From contig CM053334.1 of NCBI GenBank assembly GCA_028583605.1, positions 22,060,368 to 22,124,367 on the forward strand: a DNA stretch of 64,000 nt, given 5' to 3'. A program made the position numbers and the translations under genes. Below are positions 37,028-48,381 of this stretch, piece after piece (within the stretch, counting starts at the first letter, position 1; each line of letters starts with the position of its first letter). The notes beneath the pieces are model-generated. The model was not told the origin of the DNA, made no database searches, and saw only the letters and a list, made by a program, of their open reading frames with translations. Source of the DNA: Dastarcus helophoroides. Taxonomy: Eukaryota; Arthropoda; Insecta; Coleoptera; Bothrideridae.

Positions 37028-37384
37028 TGTTGCGGGTTATCGATTCGAATTGATTAACACGTGAATTGAATAATACCCACTTTATATTCAAATTAAACTC
37101 GGATCACTACAACTGAGCAATTAACTCACTTATTGACTTCTAACTGCTAACTCATTACTTAACTACACTGACTCTAACTAATTGACTCGAGGGAAAGGCG
37201 ACCGCTTTATATAGTTTTGGCTCCCGGGTTCTAGAAAAATCCCGCAGATAAGGCTTATCGTTTGCCAAAATTTCTGGAGAAGCTTATCTGCCGTTTGTTT
37301 CGTTATCGCGGCCGCTTTCCCCTTATCAGATCTTTCTAGAAAATTTTCTTACTTACTAAATTCTATAATTTACATTTCGTTACA
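37028..37384 (-). mobile_element. Solo LTR, same Gypsy-type family (copy 2)
   Basis: Boundary TGTTGCGGG ... TTCGTTACA with a perfect 4-bp duplication ATAT (37024-37027 and 37385-37388). On the minus strand it has a TATATAAAGCGG-type TATA box, the GATA-type sites and the GCGGCCGC site of copy 1. Orientation is opposite to copy 1. No internal domain adjoins it. Confidence 0.88.
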
Positions 37385-37388
37385 ATAT

Positions 37389-38764
37389 TGAAGTCAATAA
37401 ATTTAATAATTCTTCTCCAGACCGCCAACTACGATTATCTTTAGCAATCGAGACCTTTACCAAAACACGAAAAGCTACAAAAACACATTTATGACATCTG
37501 GATACAAAGCGTGAATTTAAGTGATTGTGTCTTTGTCTACTGCACGAAGCAGTGGGCGGTTTACTTCTCACTTCAATATTTTTGCATTTTTGAATGTTTA
37601 ACCATGTCCGGGACCTCTGAATGGGGTGCAAAATGATGGATGATGGATTTAGTAACTTATTTTTAACCTTATGTCCAACTTTGGAGACTTTTGGAATTTT
37701 GTTAGAACTTCGCACTTTGAATGTCTTCTGTGAATGGCCTATAAGATCTCGGGTAACGTTAGTGTTATTGACCCTATTCGTGTAGACCTCGCTAAAATTC
37801 TCACTAAAAAGATGTGTTCGACGAATCAGATGTACGCACCAGGGTAGAAGATTGTATTTGTCATCACACCATGCTACAAAATAAGTAACCACAAACAACC
37901 TTTAAATTAACCAAAAGTGTTGGCTGTTAATTCTGGAACGAATATCGAAGAGCACAATGTGTTCGAAGATACATAGAAAGATTAGTCAATCACTGATGAA
38001 GATTAAAAAATTCTTTAGATGAAATCATCGACTAAGTTTGCAGCAGAATGATGTTGTGGCCGATGATATTCCTCCCCATAAAGAAACACTTTGCGAGACG
38101 TGTAGTGCTTTAGTGAATTAGGTCATTCGGGATAACTCCATTTAAGGTGCAAAAAGAGGACTATCGCATCGGCCAAAGTGGGACAATAAAAAAGAAATAA
38201 AAAGCCGACCATATATAAACAAAGGGAGTTTGCGAGATGGGACGTAACGTAGTCGGCTTAGAGAAATTGACGTGGATGATGCGATGGCATGGGCATCTCC
38301 ATCATAGGATCCCCCAGGACAACGTCATTACTCCTGTAGCGCCAGAATGACCGGGGAGACTTCGAACATTCGCTACGTGACACGTATAACTTATACCGGC
38401 CGTATCGCGTGTCTCTCAGGACAACAAATCCAATAACACGCATTCCACGACTTTCTTTTTGCTTCTAACACAGCCATTCTCGGATGACGCGGGTAATCAC
38501 GCTTATTTGTCTTAGTTTAGCTTATTGAAGTCTCCACTGTACCACTCATTTTTTCCCCCAACAACTCACCCCGTAAGCCATCTTGAACGTAGTTGTCCTA
38601 GTTTGTTAATCTGCGAGTCATTTTACTCACAATTAAATATTCTATTCAATATTTTTCTCATTATATCCCTTCTTAGGGTGTGTTTTAGATTACACTTTAT
38701 TCCGTACATTTCTCTCTGATATGTGTCACCTATGCCGAGACTTATCTGCACAGCTGGAAGAAGA
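37389..38764. other. Intergenic DNA, one unexplained minus-strand ORF
   Basis: A 172-codon minus-strand ORF (37380-37898) overlaps the LTR edge at its 3' end. It is rich in Arg, Ser, Asn and Lys, with scattered Cys and His but no domain I recognise. The rest (37900-38760) is normal-complexity DNA with GC-richer pieces at 38230-38450. I would not call a gene without transcript data. Confidence 0.3.
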
Positions 38765-38766
38765 TA

Positions 38767-39127
38767 GTTTCTCTCAGGGTAGCTGACACTTATGTCAGAG
38801 AAAAATGTAAGGAATAAAATGTCTAATGTAAACGCTTCCTTACAGGTCCAATTACAAAATTAATCTTAGGACTTCAATCATAAAATACAATTTCTGTTCA
38901 AACTTCGTCTAGTTCCCTTAGATTTCGGTAACGAAACTGTTCATAGTGTAACTGACGTGCTAGAAATCGGGTAGTATATGGACCAACCGATGGAACACAC
39001 CTGAGTGTTGTTATTTCCTCATATACAGGTGGATAAGAGTCTTGAATAAACGTGAGACTTTCCGTGATGAAAGCATCAGGAAGCAGCTTACGGATATAAA
39101 TATACGCGCTCTCTAATCATCATTAAT
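38767..39127. repeat. Left copy of ~360-bp direct repeat flanking a LINE
   Basis: Runs from TTTCTCTCAGGGTAGCTGAC to ATCATCATTAATT, immediately left of the LINE. It matches 41153-41512 with roughly thirty differences by eye. It contains AATAAAATG and a TATAAATATACGCGC stretch. It ends exactly where the LINE begins. Confidence 0.85.
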
Positions 39128-40940
39128 TGGAGCTGAGTAGAAGGAAAAATCGTGCCAGGAAGAGAGCAAGAAGAACCATTCTGCAAGCAGATAAGGCGGA
39201 AGTCAACAGGCTTATCCACGAGCTCAGGTATAAGCTCCGAGAGCACAAATTTTCTAAGTTTCAGGAACACCTAAGAAGTTGCAACCTTGAAACTCCATCA
39301 GATCTCTGGCGCACAGCCAAAGCTCTAAGAGGACATAAGAAACCTATTCCACCGATACACGGACCTCAAGGAATGGCTTACTCAGATCAGGATAAGGCCG
39401 CAGCTTTGGCCGAGACCTTTGAACGACGCTGTCAGGCCACAGTTGAAGAAGTGGACTTCGACTTCGTAAAGGAGGTGGAAGAAGAAGTTCTTCAGGAGGA
39501 AGTGCCAGAAGAAGACGACGTCATCCAGCCGACTAACGAGCAGGAAATCCAAAGCGTTCTGCGCAAGTTAAACGTCAAAAAGGCTCCAGGTCCAGATTGA
39601 ATTCCAAACCAAGCTCTGAAGAATCTTCCGGACCAGGCTGTCAAATACTTTGGAGCAATAGTCAATTCCATGTTTAAGTACCAGTATTTTCCTACAAGGT
39701 GAAAGTCTGCAAACGTTATCTTCATTCCTAAGGCAGGTAAGGATGGGAAATTTTCGCGAAATTACAGACCAATAAGCATCTTATCCAACTTGGGTAAGGT
39801 GGTGGAAAAGATTTTGAGGAAGCGTCTGGAGAATATCATCAGCGATCGCGACATCATTCCTAAGGAACAATTTGGGTTCCAACCTATGCACTCTACCTCA
39901 GACCAGCTGCTGAGAGTAGTTGAAACAATCACTCATGCATGAACTGGAACCAGGTAGTTGGAGCTATTGTATTTGATATCTCCAAGCCATTTGACACAGT
40001 TTGGCACCGCGGACTAGCCTACAAGATGCACCAGTTTGGAATATCTCTAACTATGGTTCAAATAGTAAGCTCGTTCCTGGACCAGTGCTCATTCAGAGCA
40101 GAGGTGGGGCAGAGGAACTATCAAACCAGTTTAGGCTAGAATATGGGGTGCCTCAAGGCTCTGCCTTGTCACCTTTGGTGTATTCTCTGTTCACAGCGGA
40201 CATCCCGAGAACCAATCCAACCATCGACCACACCTTATTGGCAACTTATGCAGACGACACAGCTTTGGTGGCGTACTCTTACAGTCCAGAGTTGGTCACC
40301 AGACGACTTCAGGAGGCAACAGACAGTCTACTAGATTACTTCGGTCAATGGAGAATCCAAGTCAACGCAGACAAGACCCAAGCAGTCTTTTTCACCCGAG
40401 GACGACTCCAACCATATGGACATGTAAATGTTCATGGGCAAAATGTCGACTGGAGACTAGGTGTAATTCTTGACAAAAGACTTACTTTCCAGGCACATGT
40501 CGATTATGCAGTGTCCAAAGCCAAAATGCTGAAGGACTGCTGCAAGCGATGATTGGTAGAAATAGTAATCTGTCCATTGGACTTAAAGTGTTATTATACA
40601 AATCAATCATAAGACCAGCGATGACCTACGTATCTGTAGCTTGGTCACAGGCGACGGATAATCAGATGAAGAAACTCCAGGTGTTCCAGAACGTCTTTCT
40701 AAGACAAGTCATGGACGCTCAATGGTTTGTGAGAAACAATCAACTCCATAGGGAAGCTGAACTACCTTTGGTATGAGATTTTCTTAGGGAAATTAATTCC
40801 AGGGCGATGGTGAGAGCGGAAACGCAACCCAACGAACTAGTTCGACAGGCTGTGGATTACGATCCAAACATCCCAATCAGGATTAGGAGACCAAGTATGG
40901 TCCTCTAGGCTGCGTCTTCCATTATGGAAAATTTTCTGTT
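39128..40940 (+). pseudogene. Reverse transcriptase remnant of the Jockey-like LINE
   Basis: The order of domains is intact. A Lys/Arg-rich linker (39128-39450) leads to KKAPGPD with a TGA directly after it at 39598. Next come NYRPISIL (about 39760), EQFGF near 39865, a motif A DISKPFD (about 39976), GVPQGSALSPL (about 40145) and the catalytic YADDTAL (about 40248), followed by NADKTQAVFF and the thumb region to about 40780. At least two in-frame stops (39598, 39700), a TGA near 39939 and frame changes near 39940, 40000 and 40550 break it. Residues typical of Jockey-clade enzymes are kept. No activity is expected. Confidence 0.85.
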
Positions 40941-41151
40941 TTGTTTGTCTCTTATGTTTCAGGCAAAACAACTTACAATAGTGCTCCAGCACTTTTGTAC
41001 TGTCGTCGGAGGGATTGGGGGCCAAGGGCCCGGTCTGAAGAAGTAGGGGTTTTTAGTCAGTACCCGTAGTTTGAGTGGAAGTCCGACACTATCTGGGTTA
41101 TCTTCCCAGATGTCCTTAACGGAATTTCCCCTTCTTTAACAAAAAAAAAGC
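39128..41151 (+). mobile_element. Jockey-like LINE, 5' truncated and decayed
   Basis: Starts with the basic region upstream of the reverse transcriptase, so endonuclease and ORF1 are missing. It ends in a conserved-looking 3' UTR (GTAGGGGTTTTTAGTCAGTA) and an A9 tail at about 41142-41150. Coding is split by several stops and frameshifts. The 5' truncation and A-tail are normal for target-primed reverse transcription. The flanking ~360-bp direct repeats abut both ends. Confidence 0.88.
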
Positions 41152-41152
41152 T

Positions 41153-41512
41153 TTTCTCAGGATAGCTGCTGACACTGATGTCAGAGAGAAATGTAAGGAA
41201 TAAAATGTCTAATGTAAACGGTCCCTTACAGGTTCAATTACAAAATTAATCTTAGAACTTTAATCATAAAACACAATTTCTGTTCAAACTTCGTCTGGTT
41301 CCCTTAGATTTCGGTAAGGAAACGGTTCATAGTGTAACTGACGTGATAGAAATCGGGTAGTATATGGACCAAGCAATGGAACATACCCGAGTGTTGTTAT
41401 TCCCTCATATACAGGTGGACAGGAGTCTTGAATAAACGCGAGACTTTCTGTGATGAGAGCATCAGGAAGCAGCTTACGGATATAAATATACGCACTCCCT
41501 CATCATAATTAA
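41153..41512. repeat. Right copy of ~360-bp direct repeat flanking a LINE
   Basis: Begins CTTTTCTCAGGATAGCTG directly after the LINE A-tail and ends CATCATAATTAATT. It contains the same ordered landmarks as the left copy, including CGGATATAAATATACGC. Confidence 0.85.
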
Positions 41513-42640
41513 TTCACTACAGAGTATTCAGCATCCACCATTTAGTAATCAATTAATTGTTATTGGTTGTTGTACTACGTTCGCCTTCTTTGTAGCGGTT
41601 AAATTCACTTCATCTTTATAATCGAACCTCGGGAGACGCCTAACAATATTTACAGAATGTCGGTTTCCGAGGGCCGTTCGGCCGATCGTTTAATTTAAAT
41701 GTTTTCCTGGCAATTTTTAAAAAGTCGTCCAATTTTCCGGATGAATAAAAACACTCCCATAAAAAGCTCCTTTCCCGCAAACAAAAGACATTAGGTGCGG
41801 CTGCAATCAGTATAATTTCAATATTTCCCCTCACTTAAGTTAATTTTAATGCAAGATATTGGCAACGTTTCGCTCGCATCCAGATTGCTGCCTAACATAA
41901 ATCAGTTTTTTATGATCCATTTATCCCCGTTATTAATCGTCGGCTAGGACTAAAACGGCAATTTGCTAAAAAAATTTGGTCGCTCTCGTAATAGATCATT
42001 GATTATACTCTGAGAAGAGTTTCTTATCTCCCTCTTGGTTATTCGGTTCCCTCTAAGCCCCAAATACTAATAAATTTCGAAGGAGTTTAGACTAATGAAA
42101 AATACGAGAAAATACATCTTTTAACTAGATCTGGATAAAGGATTTTTTAACAATATGACATTTTACATTATATTTTTAAATTATCTCTGCAAAAATGGTT
42201 TGTTTACACTTTGCAAGTGAACGAAAAGTTTTGATGAAATGTGTAATGACGAGTGGGCCTTGCACTCTTGGGCGTAGCTAGCAAGGATCAACATCCAATT
42301 TGAAAAATTGATGAATAACTAAACGTCCCCATTGAATACATGAATTTGGGATGGAGAGATGAATTGTTCCAGATTCAAGTCGAACTTGTAAGAAAAGGCC
42401 AAATTTTGGGTAAAAATCCGAAATGTTTTGAAAGCTGAATCTGACACACTGAATCTTTAAAAATTGTAAAAATGAAGAAATTTCGAAATTTCCAGCCGAA
42501 TTTCAACAACTGAATTTATGAAAAAAATGTAAAATTAACCTCGTAACTTTACAAATGGTCAATGGTGTATTGTAAGCTGAAAATGTCAGTGTGAATTAGC
42601 GGTTTGTATTAAACACAATGAACCGGCATAATACGCTAAG
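41513..42640. other. Non-repetitive island then AT-rich DNA
   Basis: 41513-42200 has normal complexity with AATCAATTAATTGTTATTGG, TTTTATGATCC and GCCGTTCGGCCG motifs and no credible ORF. 42200-42640 is unremarkable AT-rich sequence. Candidate regulatory DNA in the first half, by inference. Confidence 0.35.
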
Positions 42641-43270
42641 GAGCTTCCACTAAATTACAAAACAATTACCAGAGTGAATACAATTAATACTCGTCACAAA
42701 TGTGTCGCCCTTTGCTCCGCGCACTTTTAATTACATTGAAAATTGTTCTTTTTCAACGAGGGATTATTGTCGCCACCACAACCCTCTATTTATCCTTTTT
42801 ACCTCGTCGATCTCTCACGGATAGGGACAGAAAAGCCAATAGAGTGTGTGTGTGTAGATTCAGAATATTTCGCTCTGTTCCACGTTGTAGAATTTATGGC
42901 GGTTTTCGAGTGCCCGCATCGTCAAATGAGGTTGTCAATTATATCATTAGTAGGTTATAATTATGCATTTGCAGGCGGCGTGAGAGCATAATGACGACTT
43001 GCCACTTGGCTATTGAATGAATTGCTTTTTTCCATGGAGGCAGCAGGATGTGACATTTTCTATTTCTTTGGCGTTTTCATTGAATGCCCTTTACTAATAC
43101 ACCCACTTTTTATTAGAAGGGAGAAGGGTTCATGAATTCGTTCTTACAGCTAAACAATGAATTGCATGCAATTGGTGTAACAGAGTGGAAGCCTTACCTA
43201 AAATGCTACACAAAAATCGAACATTTGGAAGATTTTAGCAAAATAATTGGTTATATTGAATTTTTATCTA
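42641..43270. other. Non-repetitive island, no gene recognised
   Basis: Normal-complexity DNA with a short GT run (42847-42855). Two overlapping plus-strand ORFs of 82-86 codons (42700-42991) have no recognisable domain. Regulatory sequence or an unrecognised exon are both possible. Confidence 0.3.
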
Positions 43271-43314
43271 CAGATCTTTAACTGGAACATATTCAATAAA
43301 ACTGGAGCTATATC

Positions 43315-43465
43315 TTTTTTCGTAAAAATCCTGAAACAAAATATTGGTTCATTTTTAACACTGACGTAATTGTTGATGATAATAGCATGTATTTTTCGTA
43401 AAAATCCTGAAACAAAATGATGGTTCAGTTCTAATACTGACGTAATTGTTGATAATAGCATAAAA
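43315..43465 (+). repeat. 76-bp tandem duplication
   Basis: CGTAAAAATCCTGAAACAAA occurs at 43321 and 43397. CTGACGTAATTGTTGAT and AATAGCAT follow in both copies. Only a few mismatches. Confidence 0.9.
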
Positions 43466-43729
43466 GTGAAAAAAACTCAAGACTCGTCACAGTAGATAAG
43501 CCAAGCCGGTTCTACAACGAAAGTGACGCCAGACCCCGATGGCATGACGCAGAAGTCACCAGTGGTTCAAAGCGAGGGAGCGGTTATTTCCTAAGTGGGG
43601 TATCAAAGGGCGTAATGTGTGGAACGCAAAGTACAAAAAGAACCTCAACGGCGTCCGTCGTTATAAGTCTTGATTTTTATATTCTGTTACGGTTTAAATC
43701 TTCATTGGAAATACTAGGAGATGGAATTA

Positions 43730-44933
43730 TTTTTAAAGGTTTTTTTTTCGAAATTTGAGGCTTTATTGAGCAAAAATAGTTACAAATCGATTATTCAAAG
43801 TATTGTCCATCGCTAGCCACTACTTTTTCCCTTCTTTCTGTTAATTTTCGGATACCAGCTCGAAAGAACAGTTCGTCTTTTGATGCGATCCATGTATCAA
43901 TTTTTTCGTTTCCTCGTAAGAGGTTAAATGCTGGTCAGCCAAGCCATGTGCCATCGTTTGGAATAAGTAGTAATCGGACGGAGCAATATCTGGGGAATAC
44001 GGCGCGTGCGGTAGAACATCTCATTTCAACGTTTCCAAGTACTTTTTGACGGGTTTTGCAACATGAGGACGAGCGTTGTCATGTTGCAAAATGACTTTGT
44101 CGTGCCGCTGCTCGAATTGCGGTCGTTTTTCCTTCAATGCCCGGCTCTAACGCATCAATTGTGTTCGGTAGAGGTCCCCGGTGATGGTTTCGTTCGGTTT
44201 GAGCAGCTCATAATAAATGACGCCCAGCTGATTCCACCAAATACAGAGCATGAGCTTAGATCCATGGATATTCGGTCTTGGCGTTGATGACGATCTATGG
44301 CCGGGTTATCCATACGATTTTTTACGTTTGGGGTTATCGTAATGAATCCACTTTTCATCGCCAGTGACGATGCGATGCAAAAAACCTTTCCACATCTCTC
44401 GGCTTCAGCTCGTATGGCACCCAATTTCCTTGCTTCTGAATCATGCCCATAGCTTTGAGACGTTTGCCGACTATTGACAAGTCAACTCCCAATGATAAGG
44501 ACAATTCTTGGGGAGTTTGACACGGATCTTCGTCGAGTAACGCTTCCAATTCTTCGTCTTCAAACTTTTTCGGCTGACCGGGATGTTCCTTGTCGTCGGT
44601 GTCAAAATCACAACTTTTGAAGTGTCGAAACCAGTACTCACATGTCGAAATCGATGGAGTGTAACCCCCATAAGCTTCCTCGAGCAGCAAACGACTCGCA
44701 GCAGCAGTTTTCTTCAAATGGAAGCAGAACAATAAAGCTTCCCGCAAATTGCGTTTATTCGGCACCAAAGTCGACATATTAAATGGTCTTGGAATGTATG
44801 TTGTTTACACTCGCGCAAGATGACACATACTGACCATCCAACCTATAATATAGTGCTTTGGCGCGAATATAGTTTTGGAGTGCCCACATGCAACATACGT
44901 TTACAACCGTATCTCCTAGAAAACCTTTAAAAC
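43730..44933 (-). mobile_element. mariner transposon, decayed
   Basis: About 1.2 kb between TA dinucleotides (43728-43729 and 44934-44935). The terminal inverted repeats share TTTTAAAGGTTTT. The left end reads TTTTTAAAGG on the + strand, and the right end reads GTTTTAAAGG on the minus strand. It encodes one transposase gene on the minus strand. Length and organisation are standard for mariner. Confidence 0.85.
43791..44777 (-). pseudogene. mariner transposase (D,D34D type), broken
   Basis: Starts at ATG 44777 with an N-terminal helix-turn-helix region. The paired-type segments FRHFKSCDFD, KKFEDEELEALLDEDP and the WVPYELKPRDVER linker are clear. After PRDVER the frame breaks, with an apparent deletion of about 16 codons before HRIVTGDEKW. 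Later come an in-frame stop in the KSYG-PGH region, LMLCIWW, a second stop near LMR-SRALKEKRPQ, the catalytic QHDNARPH, a TGA after YLETLK, and APYSPDIAPSDYYLF with the third catalytic Asp. The C-terminus ASDGQYFE and stop lie at 43791. In life it would cut and paste the element at TA. Here it is dead. Confidence 0.9.
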
Positions 44934-44935
44934 TA

Positions 44936-45695
44936 ATTTCAACTCCTAATAGTTGCCTGTGGTTAGGCTACCAAAGCTGTTGGTTTTGTAAACGCTGGCA
45001 TATCATCTGTCAGTCTTTATCTGGGGGAAATCGGTCATCTTGTCTCTTGTCGTTCACTTGGGTGCCATCCTTCACAAGGTGAGGTTGCAGAGTGAATTTT
45101 GAATTTTTTTCCCTTAAGGGATTTACTGTAACTCACCTTGGGACCATCTGGGGCTATTGTATTTCGTGGTAGTGCTGTGTTAGAACTAAAGCCTTAGATA
45201 GTTCCGGTATTTCCGGGATAAGCAGGGAGGTGCTCCCCAAGCACGCGGCAAAGCCGACCAAACATCTAAGGTATGAGCATGTGCCCCTCAACCCTCAGCA
45301 TTTGGAGGGCTAATCCTAATCTTTACAGGCTCTTTTGGAATCCTTGTAATCTTTTGGGATCCTTGTAAAGCTTTTTTTTTGGGGTCCGTTTCAAGTTAAG
45401 GACTGTTCTTGTTGGGATCCTTTTTGAAGGATTTTTCTTTGGATCCGTTTCTGATTTCCTCTCGAATAACGCGAAGAGTTTCAAGGGAATAGTCATCATC
45501 TTGTGGAAGACTTCTCAAGTGTGGCCCTCGAGTTCCTGTTCGACCCTACTCGGTGGTAACACGAGGTTCAATCGTCCACGTCGTCCTGAGACCCTTCAAG
45601 ACGCTTACCTAAGTACCATTGTTTAGATTATTTTTGGAAGTTGTCAGCCTTGGCTAGAACCATATATGTCAGATATTTTGATTTTCCCTAAATTG
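44936..45695. other. Intergenic DNA with short direct repeats
   Basis: GC-moderate sequence without a recognisable ORF. GGAATCCTTGTAATCTTTT and GGGATCCTTGTAAAG form an imperfect ~21-bp tandem pair at about 45341-45370, and GGATCC-containing variants follow to 45445. It may be LINE untranslated sequence, but I cannot prove it. Confidence 0.3.
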
Positions 45696-45698
45696 TAA

Positions 45699-46623
45699 AG
45701 GTGCCATTACACGGCGGGGCGATTGCCACGTCTGGAGTATGAAGGCGAAATGGCGCACAGATTGTCGTAGCATTCTCACGGCGTGTCCATTGACAAGTCT
45801 TCTGTGGCCCCAAGCTTTATTTTAAAATGACTAATCGTCGACAACGGCGCAGCAGCTTGTTATATTTTATTGAATAGTGATGATTTGTGTAAAAAGAAAA
45901 GAATGGGTTAATGTCACCTATTTTCAGAGTACTGACGAGACCAATGCTACAAATATTTTGATGATTTATGCCTTACTTCACAATTATCTTAAAAGGAGTA
46001 AAACTTCAATATCATCATATACACCAAAGGGCACATTTAATAGCGACAGACACGGCGAATTTTATGCTGGCAACTTTACATCTAAACATCTATTTTTTGC
46101 CTTCGTAAGGTGCCTAGGAAAGTAGAAATTGAAGCCAAATATATTAGAGACAGTTTTAAAAAAATATTTTAAGACTTGTTACCATGGCAAGAACAATATT
46201 AAGTTTAGTTATAAGTTTTGTTTATTTTCATAACAATAAATAATAATAATGTAGTGCCCATCAGCATTTCTTTTTCTTTTTTAAGTCGCTGATTGAGCAA
46301 GATACACTAAAATTACGCTAGATTTGCATCCAAAAATCATACACAGCATTTCTATCTGTATGATTCTCATGCTTGGGATTCCAAATTAGGGGTTGTTGTT
46401 CATATAATGTCAGAACTTTAGAAAAACATCATTTGACCACGACATATTGGCACTTTACAATCTAATTTAATACTAAAAATCCAATAACCTTCAGCAGTTA
46501 TTGAAATCGACAACTGCAATTCGATACTTAAGTCTGGCGTGCCTCCTTTGAATATTACCGCTCATCGTCGGGAACCGACGCAACACCTGAATTTCGACAT
46601 GCAGAACCATTCTCACGGCGCTT
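45699..46623 (+). mobile_element. PIF/Harbinger relic
   Basis: The left end AGGTGCCATTACACGG follows TAA. The right end, read inward, is AAGCGCCGTGAGAATGG, an imperfect match typical of eroded Harbinger termini. A second terminus-like sequence ATTCTCACGGCGTG lies inside at about 45770. The best evidence is the C-terminal transposase fragment inside. Boundaries are approximate and no target duplication is preserved on the right. Confidence 0.55.
45877..46125 (+). pseudogene. Harbinger transposase C-terminal fragment
   Basis: An 82-codon ORF whose middle reads ALLHNYLKRS, then SYTPKGTFNSDRHGEFYAGN. This fits the end of HARBI1-like transposases, which have a C-x-LHN-[FY]-L segment followed by a Y-x-P-G-x-x-D region before the C-terminus. 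The catalytic DDE portion upstream is not recognisable. The N-terminal part of this ORF (MMICVKRKEW) is not diagnostic. The call rests on this short similarity judged by eye. Confidence 0.55.
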
Positions 46624-46639
46624 GGACCATCGGTTTACT

Positions 46640-48057
46640 TACCAAACGTGTCAGTTCACCCGTTGTGTAATGGGTCTTTAATACTGTTGCATGCGATAAT
46701 TACCTGTAGCCACAAATATCTGGAGGAAAATAGAATCATCTCCGACAGGCAATACGGTTTTAGACAACAACGTTCCACTGGCGATCTACTGGCATATGTT
46801 ACTCATGTCTGTAACTCAGCTATGGAAAAACATAGTGAGGCTAGGATTGTGGCACTGGACATCTCAAAGGCTTTGGACAGTCTGGCACCGATCTGTTCTC
46901 GCCAAATTAACATCTTATGGTCTTCCTCCTGGACTCTGTCATTTGAAATTCAATTTTCTCGCTGACAGATCTCTTCAGGTCGTCCTCGATGGTATCTCAT
47001 CCGAGACATTTGCGATTAACGCAGGGGTGCCTCAGGGGGCTGTTCTGTCTCCACTTTATTACTGTAACACATAAACGATCTCTTAGCTTCAACTTCCAAT
47101 CCTATATACAGCTACGCAGATGATAGTAATCTTTTTTTCCGACACACCATTATCTATCGCTGCTTCAGATCGACCAAGGGAACAGCAGATACAGACGATT
47201 AATCGGGATCTCGAGATTATTCTGGAATGGGATAAGAACAATTTGGTAGACTTCAACGCTTCAAAAACTCAGGCCGCGGTTTTCTCTAAGAAAACATCGC
47301 GGGATAATGCAACAACCATACTAATGGACGGTAAAATCCTTCCGATGGGATCAAATCTATCTATCCTAGGAGTGAATGCGAGCACTAACTTCTCTTGGGA
47401 TGATCATGTGCGCGCCATTGCCAAATCCGCCTCTCAGTAGTTAGGCTTTCTTTTTAGAGGTAAAAAGTACTTCACATCTTATCCGCTATTAACACTATAC
47501 AAAGCTCAAGTTACGCCAACACTAGCCAATACTGTTCTATGTTTGGAGTTCAGCCCCAAAGCAAACTTTAACTCCCTTGGATTCAATTCAAAGAAGAACG
47601 ATTCGCCTAACTGACGACGAGAGTCTGACCGATTCACTTGAAACACTGGAGCACAGGCATATGGTTGGTGACTGGTCTCTATTCTGCAAATACTGTCATG
47701 GAAGATGCTCGCAGGAACTAATAGGATTAATCCCCCAAGGGCAAGGTTCTTGAAGCATACTAGACAGTCGGAGACAGCAAATTCCTATACGGTTCAGCTT
47801 GACACAGTGAGGACTTCTGTTTTCGGAGACTCTTTTTTCTATAGAACTTCCAAGTTATGGAATTTGTTTCCGAAAGGAATTTTCCCCAAAAATTACAACC
47901 TATTCTTGTTTAAGAAGGCGGTTCATCGCCATCTATCCTTGTTTCCGTATCCTTGAAGGCATAATGGGGTTGCTCTTTGCGAGTGAATGAAACTAAAAAA
48001 CTACTTCTAAGTACTTGGACGATTCGATTAATGATATACTTCTAAATACTTCTACTC
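46640..48057 (+). mobile_element. LINE fragment (CR1/Jockey-group), 5' truncated
   Basis: Contains the C-terminal half of a reverse transcriptase, its stop at 47956, then a 3' end GCATAATGGGGTTGCTCTTT. The tail GATTCGATTAATGATATACT has the same ~35-bp tail units as the minus-strand copy at 55020-55390. The 5' truncation begins within the reverse transcriptase fingers. Confidence 0.8.
46697..47956 (+). pseudogene. Reverse transcriptase remnant of truncated LINE
   Basis: Ordered motifs: HKYLEENRIISDRQYGFRQQ, RSTGDLLAYVTH, motif A VALDISKALDS (about 46851), a frame change near 46880, SYGLPPG, INAGVPQGAVLSPL (about 47018), the catalytic SYADDSNLFF (about 47110) spread over a frame change, FNASKTQAAVFSKK (about 47250), LSILGV and a C-terminal TSKLWNLFPKGIF ... 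VHRHLSLFPYP (to 47956). Frameshifts and stops near 46880, 47070, 47440 and 47600 make it nonfunctional. Family residues place it in the CR1/Jockey assemblage; clade not resolved. Confidence 0.82.
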
Positions 48058-48381
48058 GCAGTGCTTTGAAAGCACAATAATAAAGCATAATAAAGCAATT
48101 ATAGTGAATCGTTCGCCACGTGCAAGTGCTGAATTCTTGCGTACCTATGTTATTAGTGAAATTAATGTGGTATGAGTGCATCAAAATAAACTTTCCATAT
48201 ACCAACATTTACAACTAACAATTCTGCTTCTAATTCTGTTCACTGAAAAATTTGATATTGGAAGTAATGGTAATAATTGTACTATAAGAACAATATTCAT
48301 CATTTAATTTTACGAAATCATTGTGTGCTTATCTTCTATATATAAAAAGTTATCGCAGAAGTGATATCCCATCACACAAGA

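Noticed and set aside
37380..37898. 172-codon minus-strand ORF
   Set aside because: Runs a few bases into the LTR edge, shows no recognisable domain, and lacks context. Kept only as unexplained in the intergenic description.
37993..38025. CTGATGA ... GAAA resembling another hammerhead core
   Set aside because: The sequence between them (AGATTAAAAAATTC...) does not form a stem II ending next to GAAA, and no stem I partner is evident.
43315..43465. Direct repeats considered as a CRISPR-like array
   Set aside because: Only two 76-bp units without spacers in an animal genome. It is a simple tandem duplication.
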